Source: Acidobacteriota bacterium
GTDB taxonomy: Bacteria; Acidobacteriota; Terriglobia; Terriglobales; Acidobacteriaceae
Direction of reading: 5' to 3'
DNA: 17,568 nucleotides
Assembly: GCA_021805955.1 (NCBI GenBank)
Contig: JAJZDO010000801.1
Location: 1 to 17,568 of the forward strand
Every line of letters starts with the position of its first letter. The stretch's first letter is position 1. Position numbers and translations under genes: made by a program. A model generated the notes under the pieces. That model saw nothing but the letters and a program-made list of their open reading frames with translations, had not been told where the DNA came from and did no database searches. Positions 1-7,218 of this stretch are shown piece after piece.

Positions 1-1124
1 AGGCCAATGATGAAATTCAGGCCCGACTCCTTCAGAATCTGCCGTCCTTCTTCCACGTTGGTACCTTCCAGCCGCAAGATGACCGGCACCTGCACATTCA
101 TCTTTCTGGCAGCCTCCACCACGCCGCGCGCCAGCGTATCGACGCGCAGAATACCGCCGAAGATGTTGATGAACACAGCTTTCACATTTTTATCGGACAG
201 CAGGATGCGGAAGGCATTTTCGATCTGTTCCTGGTTGGCGCCACCGCCGACATCGAGAAAGTTCGCTGGAGAACCGCCGGCGTACTGGATGATGTCCATG
301 GTCGCCATAGCCAGTCCGGCGCCATTGACCATGCAGGCAATATTGCCGTCGAGACGGATGTAGTTCAGCGCGAACTTGGACGCCTCCACTTCGAGCGGGT
401 CTTCTTCGTTGGTATCGCGCAGCTCCTTCAAGTCCTTGTGGCGGAACGTGGCATTGTCGTCGAAATTCATTTTGCAGTCGAGCGCGAACAGCTTGTCGTC
501 CTTGGTCGTGATGAAAGGATTGATCTCCATCAGGGAGGCGTCGGTCTCGACGCATGCCTTGTAGATGCCGGTCATGAAGTGAACGGCCTGACTGATCTGG
601 GTTGGTTTCAGGCCCAATGAAAAGGCCAGCTTGCGCGCCTGATAGGGCTGAAAGCCCACCGCTGGATCGATGTGTTCCTTGAAGATGGCGTCCGGAGTTT
701 TCGCGGCCACTTCTTCGATCTCCATCCCACCCGACTTTGAGGCCATAAACACCATCTTGGCTGCGGCTCGATCCAGCACCATACCCAGGTACAGCTCGCG
801 ATCGATCACTGCCGTTTCCTCAATCAAAAGACGCTTGACCTTCTGGCCTTCCGGCCCGGTCTGATGGGTCACCAACTGCATCCCGAGGATTTTCTTGGCG
901 TATTCCTCGGCCTCGGCTAGATTCTTGGCGACTTTAACGCCACCGCCTTTGCCGCGACCACCGGCATGGATCTGGGCCTTCACAACGACGCCGCTGGCTC
1001 CAGCAGCAAAGAGTTTTTTGGCCACATCGACGGCCTCTTCCACTGTGTTGGCTACTTCTCCGCGGGGCACGGCGACCCCGTATTTCGCAAGAATGTCTTT
1101 CGCCTGATACTCATGAATTTTCAT
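1..1124 (-). CDS. sucC: Succinyl-CoA synthetase (ADP-forming) beta subunit, 3' end outside window
   Basis: The minus strand reads [17 protein letters not shown] from an ATG at 1122-1124 and stays open for 374 codons to the window edge, where it reads GLNFIIG. This is the classic ATP-grasp subunit of succinyl-CoA synthetase, which makes succinyl-CoA from succinate, CoA and ATP (or the reverse) in the TCA cycle with the SucD alpha subunit. Visible family landmarks are the glycine-rich [10 protein letters not shown] near residue 55, EINPF, the segment [14 protein letters not shown], and FLDVGGGA, followed by NIFGGI. The family is usually about 388-390 residues, so only some 14 C-terminal residues should be missing. 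sucD would be expected just beyond the left edge, but that cannot be seen. The gene is divergent from trpD. No strong Shine-Dalgarno is visible upstream of the ATG, but the match of the N-terminus to the family makes the start safe. Confidence 0.96.
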   Translation of the reverse strand, partial: MKIHEYQAKDILAKYGVAVPRGEVANTVEEAVDVAKKLFAAGASGVVVKAQIHAGGRGKGGGVKVAKNLAEAEEYAKKILGMQLVTHQTGPEGQKVKRLLIEETAVIDRELYLGMVLDRAAAKMVFMASKSGGMEIEEVAAKTPDAIFKEHIDPAVGFQPYQARKLAFSLGLKPTQISQAVHFMTGIYKACVETDASLMEINPFITTKDDKLFALDCKMNFDDNATFRHKDLKELRDTNEEDPLEVEASKFALNYIRLDGNIACMVNGAGLAMATMDIIQYAGGSPANFLDVGGGANQEQIENAFRILLSDKNVKAVFINIFGGILRVDTLARGVVEAARKMNVQVPVILRLEGTNVEEGRQILKESGLNFIIG

Positions 1125-1288
1125 AAGGATGTCTCAATTCTAACGGTACGCCGCTGACTCCTGTGGCACGGCAAGCTGTCTGCCGCGAACAAGAAAAAGC
1201 AAAAGACGGCGAACATTCGATACTATCGGACGAGCGGGAGCCGAGCAAACCACCGCGCCGGAATTATGAACCGCCAACGCCGATTTCC

Positions 1289-2332
1289 ATGACAGACCTG
1301 AGCAGAACATTGTCCATCTTGGCCGATCAGAAAACGACCTTGAGCCGGCAGCAGGCCCGCGCCGCCATGCAAACCATCCTGGAAGACACTCAGAACACAC
1401 TACCCGATGTGCAGATTGAGGACGTGCTGATTGCGCTGGCGGCGCGTCAGGTGACCGCCGATGAACAGGCTGGATTTGTCGATGCGATGCGTGCGACGGC
1501 CGTAACCTTGCCGTTTACAAACGAAGAACGAGCCACATTGGTGGATACCTGCGGCACCGGCGGCGATGCCAGCGGGACGTTCAATATTTCTACGGCTGTG
1601 GCGTTGGTGGCGGCGGCGGCAGGAGCGAAAATCGCCAAGCACGGCAATCGCAACCTGACCAGCCGTTGCGGCTCGGCAGATGTACTGGATGCGCTGGGAG
1701 TGCCGACTTCACTGACGCCGGAACGGGCGGTGGAATGTCTTCGCGCCACGGGATTTGTGTTCCTATTCGCACCGTTGATGCACCCCGCCATGCGACGCGT
1801 GCAGGCAATTCGGAAGGCCATCGGCAGGCGCACGGTGTTCAATGTTCTGGGCCCGCTGACGAATCCGGCACTGGCGCCGGCGCAGGTACTGGGCGTGTAT
1901 GCAGCCGACTTAGTTCCGCTGATTGCTGAGGCGATGGTGAAGCTGGGCGTGCGACATGGCTTTGTCGTACACGGGTCGGACGGGCTGGATGAAATCACGC
2001 TGAGTGGAGAAACGGAGATCGCAGAGGTGACACATGGCGCGCTTCGGCTCGGAAGGTTCTCGCCGGAAGATGCCGGGTTGGAACGGGCCCCGATTTCCGC
2101 GCTTCAAGGCGGCGATGCCGGCGAAAACGCGGCCATCCTACGGGCAATTTTTGCCGGAGAGACTGGCCCGCGACGCGATGTTGTCCTGATCAACGCGGCG
2201 GCAACTCTGGTCGCAGCGGGAATCGTTGCGAATTTTCGAGCTGGAATCGAACGCGCTGCCGGGACTATCGATTCTGGAGCGGTATCGAAGACGCTGGCTG
2301 CATTGGTGGAATTTGGGAAGCAGGCGCGATAA
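1289..2332 (+). CDS. trpD: Anthranilate phosphoribosyltransferase
   Basis: The 347-residue product carries the TrpD signatures in order: an N-terminal helical domain, GTGGD at residues 89-93 (PRPP pyrophosphate binding), NIST at 99-102, KHGNR at 117-121, GSADVLDALG, FNVLGPLTNP and GSDGLDEI. It transfers the phosphoribosyl group from PRPP to anthranilate, the second committed step of tryptophan synthesis, in the cytoplasm. The frame is open upstream to 1163, but that extra stretch of 42 residues is hydrophilic and unlike the family. The ATG at 1289 gives the usual length and N-terminus, so I chose it even though no clear ribosome-binding site precedes it. No other trp biosynthetic gene is in the window; the gene stands alone, divergent from sucC. 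Confidence 0.95.
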   Translation: MTDLSRTLSILADQKTTLSRQQARAAMQTILEDTQNTLPDVQIEDVLIALAARQVTADEQAGFVDAMRATAVTLPFTNEERATLVDTCGTGGDASGTFNISTAVALVAAAAGAKIAKHGNRNLTSRCGSADVLDALGVPTSLTPERAVECLRATGFVFLFAPLMHPAMRRVQAIRKAIGRRTVFNVLGPLTNPALAPAQVLGVYAADLVPLIAEAMVKLGVRHGFVVHGSDGLDEITLSGETEIAEVTHGALRLGRFSPEDAGLERAPISALQGGDAGENAAILRAIFAGETGPRRDVVLINAAATLVAAGIVANFRAGIERAAGTIDSGAVSKTLAALVEFGKQAR

Positions 2333-2481
2333 ATCTCAAGAAGCAACCGCATGATTTGGCTGTTTCCGGTGTCTATTGAACCGAGCAATGTGGAGCGGTC
2401 GGCCACCGTGTATGCGGTCTTCGCGATCCAGTGATCTCGTAATGCTCTGGCTGCTGCTAACCTTTTCTTAGGAGTCGCAGC

Positions 2482-3096
2482 ATGCCTGAGGAACAGGAAC
2501 GCGAATTGAAGCCGTTGCCCGAGGCGGAGTCCGCCTATCTGCGGTGGCTGGCGCATTTGGATGCGGAATTTACTCGCCACCACAATCCGGAAATCCGCAG
2601 CGAAATTGTTCGGGATGAACTGCACCAGCTCTACCTGGGGCGTCCACATGGCGGCAAGCTGAATTTCACCCTGGTGACGGAGTTGCCGTTCAACGTGCTG
2701 CAGCTAACGCTGGATCCGCGCAATGCGACGCTGCGACCGGAGTATTACCCGGATGTCGACCCAGAGAAGTACGCCGAGGTGAAGCCGCTGATCTGGTTTT
2801 GGCAGATGTTCGATCGCTCTCCGGTGGGACTGAACGTCTGGCTGGGGTCGCGGTTTCGCTGCATGCTGGGCCGTCATATTTTCAAACATCTTGGCAAGCA
2901 CGTTCGGATCTATCGCGGCGTCGAATTCACCTTTGGCTACAACCTGACCATTGAGGACAATTGCACCATCCATAAATTTTCCGTGCTCGACGATCGCCAG
3001 GAGCTGGTCGTTCCCGCTGGAACCCGGATTATGGATTATTCGCGGTACGACTCAAGCGGGCACGTGATCGATTTAGCTGCGAAGGCCGCAGAATAG
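2482..3096 (+). CDS. Conserved-looking protein of unknown function with hexapeptide-like C-terminal turns
   Basis: The 204-residue product starts at an ATG preceded by AGGAG at a good distance. The first 75 residues are charged and probably helical. A middle part (about 80-125) is rich in Trp and Pro, with an IWFWQMFDRSP segment. Residues 128-172 (GRHIFKHLGKHVRIYRGVEF, then TFGYNLTIEDNCTIHKFSVL) resemble the first coils of left-handed beta-helix (hexapeptide-repeat) acyltransferases, where a 'G.nv.I..gv.f....L.IgdnctI' pattern is typical. Only about two coils are present, there is no obvious catalytic His region, and no signal peptide or membrane segment. It could be a degenerate or non-enzymatic beta-helix protein. 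I do not recognise a named family. It lies between trpD and a site-2-type protease, separated by gaps of about 150 and 120 bases, so operon membership is uncertain. Confidence 0.8.
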   Translation: MPEEQERELKPLPEAESAYLRWLAHLDAEFTRHHNPEIRSEIVRDELHQLYLGRPHGGKLNFTLVTELPFNVLQLTLDPRNATLRPEYYPDVDPEKYAEVKPLIWFWQMFDRSPVGLNVWLGSRFRCMLGRHIFKHLGKHVRIYRGVEFTFGYNLTIEDNCTIHKFSVLDDRQELVVPAGTRIMDYSRYDSSGHVIDLAAKAAE

Positions 3097-3165
3097 GGCC
3101 GTGAAGATCACAGCGAAGATGGGCTGCATGCAGGGCGTCGCGGCGACCGCGTCAGTAGACGAGGT

Positions 3166-3199
3166 GGGGCTCCGGGGATATACCCCTCCCCGATTTTGC
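3166..3199 (+). terminator. Possible GC-rich terminator hairpin after the hypothetical gene
   Basis: GGGG at 3174-3177 can pair with CCCC at 3183-3186 across an ATATA loop, and a second GGGG at 3166-3169 can pair with CCCC at 3188-3191. This is followed by GATTTTG. The T-run is short and the hairpin lies only about 25 bases before the next start codon, so it could equally influence translation of the protease gene. Weak evidence. Confidence 0.25.
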
Positions 3200-3219
3200 T
3201 ATACCATCGGCATCAGCGC

Positions 3220-3915
3220 ATGAATCTACACGCAGTTCTGATCCTTTTTCAAATTGTGGTGCTGTTGTTTGCCATCAGCCTGCACGAGGCGTCGCACGGC
3301 TGGATGGCATGGCGGCTGGGAGATCCCACGGCTCGGATGCTTGGCCGGGTCACGCTGAACCCAATCAAGCACATTGACCCTTTCGGCACAGTCCTGATTC
3401 CGTTGCTGTGCGTGTACGCAGGGTTCCCGCTGATCGGCTGGGCCAAGCCGACGCCGGTGACAACACGCAACTTTAAACACATCAAGCGGGATGACATTCT
3501 GACGACGCTGGCCGGGCCGGCCAGCAACCTGCTGACGTCGATTGTAGCTACCGTGATCCTGATTTTGCTGAAATTCGTCAACGCGGGCACGGTGATTTCC
3601 GCCATGATGGCCGCACAAATGGGCATGATCGATCCCAATGTAATGCACGCCAGCCCGATCCTGTTTCCGGTGACGCTGCTGCTGTACTACGCCGTGCTGA
3701 TCAACCTGATCCTGATGGCCTTCAATTTGATCCCATTGCCGCCGCTGGATGGCAGCCACGTGGTGCGCCATATGCTGCCGTACAACTGGCTGCGGGTGTA
3801 CGACTCGATCGGGATGATTGGCCTGATTCTGGTTTTCCTTTTTGGGGGCCGCTTTATCGGCATGATCGTCAGCCCCATGCTGAATCTGTTCAACCACATT
3901 CTGCTTGGCATGTAG
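3220..3915 (+). CDS. M50 family site-2-type membrane metalloprotease
   Basis: The 231-residue, highly hydrophobic protein has the zinc-binding HEASH motif (HExxH) at residues 22-26 in the first membrane segment and the second metal-ligand motif NLIPLPPLDG at 169-178, the NxxPxPxLDG signature of site-2 proteases. The early NPIKHIDPFGT segment (48-57) and LAGPASN (98-103) are also typical of the short rhomboid-free YwhC-like M50 subgroup. Several transmembrane helices are visible (about 5-20, 100-122, 148-172, 195-217). No PDZ or CBS domain is attached. Such enzymes cleave substrates inside the membrane; the substrate here cannot be told. The ATG at 3220 gives the family N-terminus; an in-frame codon at 3196 would add only 8 residues unlike the family. 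It lies 99 bases before trpS. Confidence 0.9.
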   Translation: MNLHAVLILFQIVVLLFAISLHEASHGWMAWRLGDPTARMLGRVTLNPIKHIDPFGTVLIPLLCVYAGFPLIGWAKPTPVTTRNFKHIKRDDILTTLAGPASNLLTSIVATVILILLKFVNAGTVISAMMAAQMGMIDPNVMHASPILFPVTLLLYYAVLINLILMAFNLIPLPPLDGSHVVRHMLPYNWLRVYDSIGMIGLILVFLFGGRFIGMIVSPMLNLFNHILLGM

Positions 3916-3958
3916 CGGTCCGCGTACAGCAGGCAGCCTTATCCTAGGCCGGCTGACC

Positions 3959-3964
3959 TATACT
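3959..3964 (+). promoter_or_regulatory. Possible -10 element upstream of trpS
   Basis: TATACT matches the bacterial -10 consensus at 5 of 6 positions and would put the transcript start about 45 bases before the trpS ATG. I see no good -35 hexamer at 16-18 bases upstream, so this is a weak call. Confidence 0.25.
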
Positions 3965-4014
3965 TTCAATACGACGGAACAATTGAAAGAAGACTCCACC
4001 AACATTTTGCGATC

Positions 4015-5250
4015 ATGACCGAATCTATCCAATCGAAGGCTGGCCAGCAGAGCAGTACCGCACCCAAGCGCGTGCTGAGCGGGATGCGCCCCACGGGCAA
4101 GCTGCACCTGGGCAACTACATGGGCGCGCTGTACAACTGGGTGCGGCTGCAGCGCGAGTATGAATGTTATTTCTTCATCGCCGACTGGCACGCCCTGACC
4201 ACGGATTATGCCGATACGTCGAACGTGAAACAGAACACGCTCGATGTCGCGCTGGACTGGTTGGGAGCCGGGCTCGATCCGGATCGGGCGACGTTGTTTG
4301 TGCAATCCTGGGTGCCGCAGCACGCGGAGTTGCACCTGCTGTTCTCCATGATTACGCCGCTCGGCTGGCTGGAACGGGTGCCGAGCTATAAGGAGCAGCA
4401 GCAGCAGATCGGCGACGTTTCGGCGGGTGGCAAAGACCTGAGCACCTACGGATTTCTCGGGTATCCGCTGCTGCAATCGGCGGACATCCTGATCTACCAG
4501 GCGGATTTGGTACCGGTGGGCCAGGACCAGGTAGCGCATGTGGAGCTGACGCGGGAAGTGGCGCGACGATTTAATCAGATTTATCCGCGATTCAAAATTA
4601 GTCCAACCGCATCGCCTGAGATTAGGTTTCTACTTAGCAATCAATCTCAACAATTTACAGCACATCCGTCACTAATGACCCCGCAGCAGTATGTATATCG
4701 CCTATTGAGTGCGAACCCAATACATACCCAATATGCTGAGGCAGACCGGGTGCTTCCTGAACCGCAAGCGCTGCTGACGCCGTCGCCGAAGCTGCCCGGC
4801 ACGGATGGCCGCAAGATGTCGAAGAGCTATGGCAACACCATTCAGATGGCGGATCCAGAGCCAGTGATTCGTCAAAAATTGAAAACCATGGTGACGGACC
4901 CGGCGCGGATTCGCCGCAGCGATCCCGGCAATCCGGATGTGTGTCCGGTGTTCGATCTGCACAAGATTTTTTCTTCCGCGGAGACGCAGCAGAAAGTTCG
5001 CGAAGGCTGCACCACCGCCGGCATCGGCTGCATTGAATGCAAAAGCTGGCTGGCCGATGGCGTGGTCGCCGAACTGGCTCCGATCCAGGAGCGCCGGCAC
5101 GGGTTCGAAGCGAATCCGGACCACGTGTGGGAGATTCTTCGCGATGGATCGGCGCGGGCGCGTTCGCGCGCAGACCAAACCATGCAGCAGGTGCGCGACG
5201 CGATGCACCTGACACAGATGGAAACCGCACCCGCAGGCGCAGCACCATGA
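4015..5250 (+). CDS. trpS: Tryptophanyl-tRNA synthetase with an internal insertion
   Basis: The 411-residue product is a class I tryptophan-tRNA ligase: PTGKLHLGN (26-34) contains the HIGH-type ATP site, and KMSKS sits at 267-271 within GTDGRKMSKSYGN. Other landmarks are FFIADWHALT, SADILIYQAD, VPVGQDQVAHVELTRE and the C-terminal IGCIECK segment. It charges tRNA-Trp in the cytoplasm. The protein is longer than the common bacterial form of about 330-350 residues for two reasons: an extra N-terminal 18 residues and an unusual segment at about residues 191-245, between ARRFNQIY and VLPEPQALLTP, which are normally nearly adjacent. The matching DNA (about 4585-4749) is AT-rich and uses codons such as AGG, ATA and CTA that are scarce nearby, but the frame is intact and both catalytic motifs are preserved, so the enzyme is probably active. 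The stop overlaps the scpA start (ATGA), suggesting translational coupling. Confidence 0.95.
   Translation: MTESIQSKAGQQSSTAPKRVLSGMRPTGKLHLGNYMGALYNWVRLQREYECYFFIADWHALTTDYADTSNVKQNTLDVALDWLGAGLDPDRATLFVQSWVPQHAELHLLFSMITPLGWLERVPSYKEQQQQIGDVSAGGKDLSTYGFLGYPLLQSADILIYQADLVPVGQDQVAHVELTREVARRFNQIYPRFKISPTASPEIRFLLSNQSQQFTAHPSLMTPQQYVYRLLSANPIHTQYAEADRVLPEPQALLTPSPKLPGTDGRKMSKSYGNTIQMADPEPVIRQKLKTMVTDPARIRRSDPGNPDVCPVFDLHKIFSSAETQQKVREGCTTAGIGCIECKSWLADGVVAELAPIQERRHGFEANPDHVWEILRDGSARARSRADQTMQQVRDAMHLTQMETAPAGAAP
4585..4749 (+). other. AT-rich in-frame insertion within trpS
   Basis: A hand count gives about 43% GC for 4591-4740, against about 65% for 4501-4560 and about 72% for 4741-4800. 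The stretch encodes residues rich in Ser, Gln, Thr and Pro that do not belong to the usual TrpRS fold region between the ARRFN and PEPQALL blocks. It contains an 8-base inverted repeat (GTATGTAT at 4689-4696, ATACATAC at 4720-4727) and a tandem CCCAATA (4716-4722 and 4727-4733). The exact borders are estimates from family knowledge. It could be a recently acquired element or a lineage-specific loop. Confidence 0.6.
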
Positions 5251-6260
5251 TGGATTCCTCTCAATCCCGAGATGAGGTAGCACGCGGAAACGACGGAGCG
5301 GACGAGGGATTGACAACCCAGCAAAGCACCGACGCGTCTCCGCCCGCCGAGGAGAGCACGATTGCGTCGCCCGAGCAACTCCACCTGCCGGCCAATCCGC
5401 CGTTCGCCCCAGAGCAAAGGGACAAAGCCGCCGAAGCCGCCGCCCGGGCTGCGGAGCGCGCTGCTGAGAAAAAAGCAGCGCAGGAAGAGGCCAACACTTT
5501 CCCCTACGGCGTAACGGTCGGCCAGGTGTACGACGGCCCGCTCGATTTGCTGTTGGACCTGATCCGCAAGCAGGACATCGACATCTATGACATTCCCATC
5601 GCCAAGATCACAGGACAATTTCTGGCTTATATAGAAAACCTGAAGCAGTCGGACATTGACGGCGCGGGCGAGTTTATTTACATGGCGTCGTTGCTGATTC
5701 ACATTAAAAGCAAGATGCTGCTGCCGCGCAGCAACGATGGCACCAGCGATGCGGCGGATGAAGATCCGCGCCGGGAGCTGGTGGAGCGGCTGCTGGAGCA
5801 TCAGCGGTTCAAGAACGCGGCGCAGATGTTGCTGCAGAAGCAAATGCTGGAAGAATCGTCATGGACGAATCCAGCGATTCGCGAATTTCTCGACGATGCG
5901 GGCACGGAGCCGGAAATAGCCGCTGACACGGTTGACCTGGTCCGCGTGTTTCGGGAGATCCTCGATCGTGCTCGGCAACGACCGGTGTTGAATGTCGATG
6001 AAGAAGCGGTGACGGTGGCGCAGATGATCGACTACGTGCGACGCCGGCTGGTGATGGAAGATCGTCCGGTTGGACTGCGACGGCTCCTGCAGCATGTCCA
6101 GTCGGAACGTGCGTTGATCTGCACCTTCCTCGCTTTATTGGAGCTGGTTCGACTCCAGGCGATCCTGTTGCGGCAGACCGGCAGCTTTGGAGAAATCTAT
6201 ATCAAGAAACACGACAATTTTGAGTCGACCATGGTGGAAGGCCGCGACGACTGGCGCTAG
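5247..6260 (+). CDS. scpA: Segregation and condensation protein A (ScpA kleisin)
   Basis: The 337-residue product carries the ScpA core from about residue 86: YGVTVGQVYDGPLDLLLDLI, then KQDIDIYDIPIAKIT, and EFIYMASLLIHIKSKMLLPR. ScpA is the kleisin that bridges SMC heads and binds ScpB in the bacterial condensin complex used for chromosome compaction and segregation. The C-terminal winged-helix part (IDYVRRRLVM to FLALLELVRLQAILLRQ) is present. The first 85 residues are a low-complexity Ala/Glu/Ser-rich extension, partly helical (AAEAAARAAERAAEKKAAQE), which most ScpA proteins of about 250 residues lack. I chose the ATG at 5247 because it overlaps the trpS stop as ATGA; a second ATG at 5250 would also work. 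Longer in-frame sequence upstream lies wholly inside trpS and is not expected to be translated. Confidence 0.95.
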   Translation: MMDSSQSRDEVARGNDGADEGLTTQQSTDASPPAEESTIASPEQLHLPANPPFAPEQRDKAAEAAARAAERAAEKKAAQEEANTFPYGVTVGQVYDGPLDLLLDLIRKQDIDIYDIPIAKITGQFLAYIENLKQSDIDGAGEFIYMASLLIHIKSKMLLPRSNDGTSDAADEDPRRELVERLLEHQRFKNAAQMLLQKQMLEESSWTNPAIREFLDDAGTEPEIAADTVDLVRVFREILDRARQRPVLNVDEEAVTVAQMIDYVRRRLVMEDRPVGLRRLLQHVQSERALICTFLALLELVRLQAILLRQTGSFGEIYIKKHDNFESTMVEGRDDWR

Positions 6261-6306
6261 AGCCAACCCGGCCATCGATTGGTATCCTAGAGACTCCTGA
6301 CATTCA

Positions 6307-7218
6307 ATGAGCTTAAAAGCCAAAATCGAAGCAGTTATTTACGCGGCGGAAGAGCCGATCGCACTGGCGCAGTTGGCCTCCATTTTTTCAGGGGAACTCC
6401 TCGCAGCGAAGTCTGCGGCAGGCCTTCCGTTCGAGGCGACGCCGCCCGAAAACGCAGAAGCGCCGAAGGACGAGGCCCCGGGTGGAGAGGCTCCGGCGGA
6501 GACATTGCCGGACCCCGAAACAGCAGTCTCAAATGAGAGCGCGATGGACGCCGCAGCTCCAGGACAGCCTTCGTTGCCGATGGAAGATGCCGAAGCGCGC
6601 AAACAGGCTCGCGCACGGGAGCGTGAAGCCAGACAGGCCGTGCAGCAGATTGTCGACGAGTTGATTGCGGACTATGCCAACGGCGAGCGCGGCATGGAGA
6701 TTCGCGAAATTGCCGGCGGTTACCGCATGGCAACCAAGGCGGAGTATCACGATGCCGTCCGATCTTTTGTGAAAAGCTTGAAGCCGCAGATGAAGCTGTC
6801 GCTGCAGGCGCTGGAAACGCTGGCCGTCATCGCCTACAAGCAACCGGTGACAGCGCCGGAGATCAGCGAGATTCGCGGCGTGGATACCTCCGGGGTGCTG
6901 GGCGGATTGATGAGCCGAAAACTGATCACGACGGCAGGGCGCAAGCAGGTGATTGGCCGTCCAATCCTCTACAAAACCACGAAAGAATTTCTGCTGCGCT
7001 TCGGGCTGAAGGACGTGAGCGAATTGCCCAGCATGGAAGAGTTTGAGAAGATGGCCGCGGACATGGCCGAGTCGGACGCGAGCGATATGGATGCCGTTCC
7101 ATCTGAGCCTGCAGCAGGCACAAATGCAGGCGCTTCGGAGTCTTCTGTAATCGAAACAGTTACAGAAGAGAATTCCCCAGTCGAAGCCGCTGAAGAATCG
7201 TCTGGATTTGAGCCATGA
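6307..7218 (+). CDS. scpB: Segregation and condensation protein B (ScpB) with a split first winged helix
   Basis: The 303-residue product begins as ScpB (SLKAKIEAVIYAAEEPIALA) and has the second half of the fold from about residue 112 onward: QQIVDELIADY, IREIAGGYRMATK, LSLQALETLAVIAYKQPVT, EISEIRGVDTSGVL and GRKQVIGRPILYKTT. ScpB dimers bind ScpA in the SMC-ScpAB condensin. Compared with the usual 180-220 residues, it has an inserted acidic, Pro/Ala/Glu-rich stretch at about 30-110, placed inside the first winged-helix domain, and a disordered Ser/Glu/Ala-rich tail after about residue 240. It follows scpA after 46 bases and its stop overlaps the rluB-type start as ATGA. No clear Shine-Dalgarno precedes the ATG. 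Confidence 0.94.
   Translation: MSLKAKIEAVIYAAEEPIALAQLASIFSGELLAAKSAAGLPFEATPPENAEAPKDEAPGGEAPAETLPDPETAVSNESAMDAAAPGQPSLPMEDAEARKQARAREREARQAVQQIVDELIADYANGERGMEIREIAGGYRMATKAEYHDAVRSFVKSLKPQMKLSLQALETLAVIAYKQPVTAPEISEIRGVDTSGVLGGLMSRKLITTAGRKQVIGRPILYKTTKEFLLRFGLKDVSELPSMEEFEKMAADMAESDASDMDAVPSEPAAGTNAGASESSVIETVTEENSPVEAAEESSGFEP

Noticed and set aside
1163..1288. N-terminal extension of trpD by 42 residues
   Set aside because: Hydrophilic sequence unlike the TrpD N-terminus; the ATG at 1289 gives the family length.
3124..3133. Ten-base palindrome CTGCATGCAG between the hypothetical gene and the protease
   Set aside because: A single short palindrome without T-run or repeated copies; likely chance.
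3226..3897. Minus-strand frame rich in His and Gln opposite the M50 protease
   Set aside because: Composition follows from the reverse complement of a hydrophobic membrane-protein gene.
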